Positions 62,225-64,000 of a stretch of 64,000 nt of DNA are shown here, piece after piece. The translations under genes and the position numbers were made by a program. The stretch covers positions 1 to 64,000 of the forward strand of contig NZ_PXWG01000012.1 of the NCBI RefSeq assembly GCF_003011965.1, in the 5' to 3' direction. The notes under the pieces are model-generated. The model worked only from the letters and a program-made list of their open reading frames with translations. It had not been told where the DNA came from and did not search any database. Numbering within the stretch: position 1 is the stretch's first letter; each line of letters opens with the position of its first letter. This DNA is from Streptosporangium nondiastaticum. GTDB lineage: Bacteria; Actinomycetota; Actinomycetes; Streptomycetales; Streptomycetaceae.

Positions 62225-62512
62225 TCAGGTGTTGCTGGTGCCCCAGTCGTCCTCGGCGTCCCGGCCCCGCTCGCGCAGGGACCGCACACGATCGGCCACG
62301 GACTCCGGCATCCGGTCGCTCGCCTTCGCCACGGCCCGGGAGGCCAGCGCCCGGCCGTTCTGCGCGGCGGACTCGACCGTGTTCCGGACGGCGGGGTTCT
62401 GCGCGATCTGCCGGGCCCCCTTGCGCAGCTGCTCGTAACGGTCCCGGCCGGCCCGCGCCCCCAGGACGTATCCGACGGCTGCTCCCAACATGAACGTCAG
62501 CCGGTAGCGCAT
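62225..62512 (-). CDS. small YtxH-like membrane protein
   Basis: 95 residues. One N-terminal hydrophobic segment (LTFMLGAAVGYVLGARAGRDRYEQL, a Gly-zipper YtxH start shown in part), then a charged amphipathic region. YtxH-type proteins are stress-associated in Bacillus, function unknown. ATG with GGAG just upstream. Confidence 0.75.
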   Translation of the reverse strand: MRYRLTFMLGAAVGYVLGARAGRDRYEQLRKGARQIAQNPAVRNTVESAAQNGRALASRAVAKASDRMPESVADRVRSLRERGRDAEDDWGTSNT

Positions 62513-62705
62513 CCCGCTCCACCCTTCCTCGGATCCCTCGGACACCGTCGTCGCACCGTGGTCGCCGCCTACCCGCCGGGTGCGAAGGTCACTCCCGGGG
62601 TACCGATTGGCGGAGCACCCCCCTGCTTGCGCTAATGTATGTCTCGCAGCGAGCGCCCGCCGCCCGGAAGACCGGTCGGAAGAGCATTCGAAGCAAACGC
62701 AGCAA

Positions 62706-62778
62706 TCCCCTGTAGCTCAATTGGCAGAGCAGCCGGCTGTTAACCGGCAGGTTACTGGTTCGAGTCCAGTCGGGGGAG
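62706..62778 (+). tRNA. tRNA-Asn (GTT), copy 1
   Basis: 73 bases with acceptor TCCCCTG/CGGGGGA, D arm GCTC...GAGC, anticodon loop CTGTTAA with GTT, T arm CTGGTTCGAGTCCAG, discriminator G. No encoded CCA. Confidence 0.97.
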
Positions 62779-62783
62779 CGCGA

Positions 62784-62856
62784 TCCTCTGTAGCTCAATT
62801 GGCAGAGCAGCCGGCTGTTAACCGGCAGGTTACTGGTTCGAGTCCAGTCGGAGGAG
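62784..62856 (+). tRNA. tRNA-Asn (GTT), copy 2
   Basis: Identical to copy 1 except for a compensated pair in the acceptor stem (TCCTCTG/CGGAGGA). Five bases separate the copies. Confidence 0.97.
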
Positions 62857-62866
62857 CAAACGATCG

Positions 62867-62891
62867 AGGACCCCTTCGGGGGTCCTTTTTC
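62867..62891 (+). terminator. terminator of the tRNA-Asn pair
   Basis: AGGACCCC-TTCG-GGGGTCCT followed by TTTT, ten bases after copy 2. Unusually strong T-run for this genome. Confidence 0.92.
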
Positions 62892-63047
62892 GTGTCCGGA
62901 AGTGCTTCCGGAGGGAACCGTCCCGCCGTGATCGAAGTCCTCATGGTCAGGTAGGTCACGCAATACGCCCCCTCAGGGGCAGCAGATCGTATGAGCGGCT
63001 ATGCTGCGGCAGACGGCGCGCACAGATGTGCGCGACGCGCCGTGAAC

Positions 63048-63121
63048 GGGGCGGTAGCTCAGCCGGTTAGAGCAGCGGACTCATAATCCGTCGGCCGTGG
63101 GTTCGAGTCCCACCCGCCCCA
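63048..63121 (+). tRNA. tRNA with CAT anticodon (elongator Met or Ile2)
   Basis: 74 bases, acceptor GGGGCGG/CCGCCCC, discriminator A, anticodon loop CTCATAA, T arm GTGGGTTCGAGTCCCAC. Not an initiator: it lacks the unpaired first base and the GGG/CCC anticodon stem end. Whether C34 is modified to lysidine (Ile) cannot be told by eye. Confidence 0.93.
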
Positions 63122-63375
63122 CCTACGCGATGTCGCTGCAGAAACGATGCGACCTGCGTCTTCGAAGCCCCGCCCGGCCCGGCTCCCGCCCGGCCCCGCG
63201 GGGCTTCGCGCCGTACGGGCCCGGCACCGCACGTCTTCGGCCACCTCCTGCCACGCGGACCGTCTGCCCCGTCCCCGCGCGGGTATGCGGCGGAATACGG
63301 CCCGGCGTCATCCTGTTGGCGCTGCTGGGCCGGTCGACGGTCACCCGACGCCACAGCGGAAGCAGGTAGCGACGC

Positions 63376-63792
63376 ATGAGCAGCAGCACGGTGGAGCTCA
63401 CCAAGGACAACTTCGACGAGATCGTCTCCGGCAGCGGATTCGTGCTCATCGACTTCTGGGCGTCGTGGTGCGGCCCCTGCCGGCAGTTCGCCCCGGTGTA
63501 CGAGGGGGCCGCCGAGCGCCACGGCGACCTGGTCTTCGCCAAGGTCGACACCGAGGCCCAGCCCGAGCTGGCGGCGGCCTTCGACATCCGGTCGATCCCG
63601 ACGCTGATGATCGTGCGGGACAACATCGCGGTGTTCGCACAGCCGGGCGCCCTCCCGGAGGCCGCCCTGGAGGACGTCATCCGCCAGGCCCGCGCGCTCG
63701 ACATGGACGAGGTGCGCGCCTCCGTCGCCGAGGAGCAGGCGAAGGCCGGGCAGCCGGCGGCGCAGGGCGAGGGGCAGCCCTCCGGTGAGTGA
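63376..63792 (+). CDS. trxA: thioredoxin
   Basis: 138 residues. Active site WCGPC at residues 31-35 in DFWASWCGPCRQFAP, cis-Pro in IRSIPTLMI. A 30-residue charged C-terminal extension (ARALDMDEVRASVAEEQAK) beyond the usual length is common in actinobacterial paralogues. The stop overlaps the next start by eight bases. Confidence 0.93.
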   Translation: MSSSTVELTKDNFDEIVSGSGFVLIDFWASWCGPCRQFAPVYEGAAERHGDLVFAKVDTEAQPELAAAFDIRSIPTLMIVRDNIAVFAQPGALPEAALEDVIRQARALDMDEVRASVAEEQAKAGQPAAQGEGQPSGE

Positions 63793-64000
63793 GCTGCTGC
63801 TGATCCGGCACGGCGAGACGGAGTGGAGCCGCGACGGCCGCCACACCGGCTTCACGGACGTGGCCCTGACCGACCGCGGCGAGCGGCAGGCGGAGGCCCT
63901 GCGCCCGCTGCTCGCCGCCGACCCGCCCGCGAAGGTCCTGGTGAGCCCCATGAAGCGGGCCCTGCGGACGGCCGAGCTCGCCGGGCTGGAGGGCGCCGAG
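63785..64000 (+). CDS. histidine phosphatase family protein, cut by window end
   Basis: 72 visible residues. The catalytic LLLIRHGETEWSRDGRHTG segment with phospho-His RHG is intact, and LVSPMKRALRTAE follows. GTG start overlaps the thioredoxin gene by eight bases, so translation is probably coupled. Mutase or phosphatase activity cannot be assigned from the visible part. Confidence 0.9.
   Translation, partial: MSELLLIRHGETEWSRDGRHTGFTDVALTDRGERQAEALRPLLAADPPAKVLVSPMKRALRTAELAGLEGAE

Overview
The window is very GC-rich and carries the gene complement and start-site style (frequent GTG starts, GAGGAG ribosome binding sites, strong third-position G/C) of a Streptomyces or close relative. It is a stretch of ordinary chromosome rather than an accessory island. 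From memory the order resembles the leuA/recO/zur/glyS/dusB/ppdK/dgt/dnaG/hrdA neighbourhood of the Streptomyces core; no database was consulted.

Layout. 1-7.2 kb: AAA ATPase (cut by the window edge), TPR membrane protein, HIT protein, ribonuclease Z, secreted HAD phosphatase, then a divergent GH4 glycosidase and PfkB kinase. 7.4-16.8 kb: phoH, ybeY and a CorC-type protein (ribosome and RNA maturation), an esterase, a damaged region where a TnpB-type element sits between two truncated genes, then a deaminase-like gene and era. PhoH is interrupted by an in-frame 360-residue intein with a homing endonuclease. 16.8-24.3 kb: M4 protease with its emfourin inhibitor, leuA with a leucine-rich leader peptide, a TerB-like protein, recO and uppS. 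24.3-29 kb: zur and znuBCA with two Zur-like operators, then glyS. 29-38 kb: a two-component system and several regulator/transporter pairs (TetR with aldo-keto reductase, XRE with MFS, MarR with MFS), with inverted repeats in two of their control regions. 38-42 kb: dusB and ppdK. 43-47 kb: an ArsR-like regulator beside a sugar ABC importer that has no ATPase gene. 47-54 kb: APC permease, SDR, an orphan NirD-like protein, a TSUP exporter, a secreted serine protease and a SanA/YdcF protein. 54-64 kb: dgt, ferredoxin reductase, dnaG, a HrdA-like sigma factor, a xylulokinase, two tRNA-Asn, one CAT-anticodon tRNA, thioredoxin and the start of a histidine phosphatase.

The least expected signals are: (1) an intein in PhoH that carries the Trp-Cys-Thr signature of class 3 inteins with Ala at position 1; (2) duplicated gene termini of era (3' end), recO (5' end) and a sugar permease (3' end), where every codon difference in the alignable parts of the recO and permease copies is synonymous; the recO and permease duplications share a similar short GC-rich spacer; (3) tandem repeats that begin at or beside stop codons of three housekeeping genes. 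Together these suggest repeated small-scale recombination or insertion at gene ends in this otherwise conserved region.
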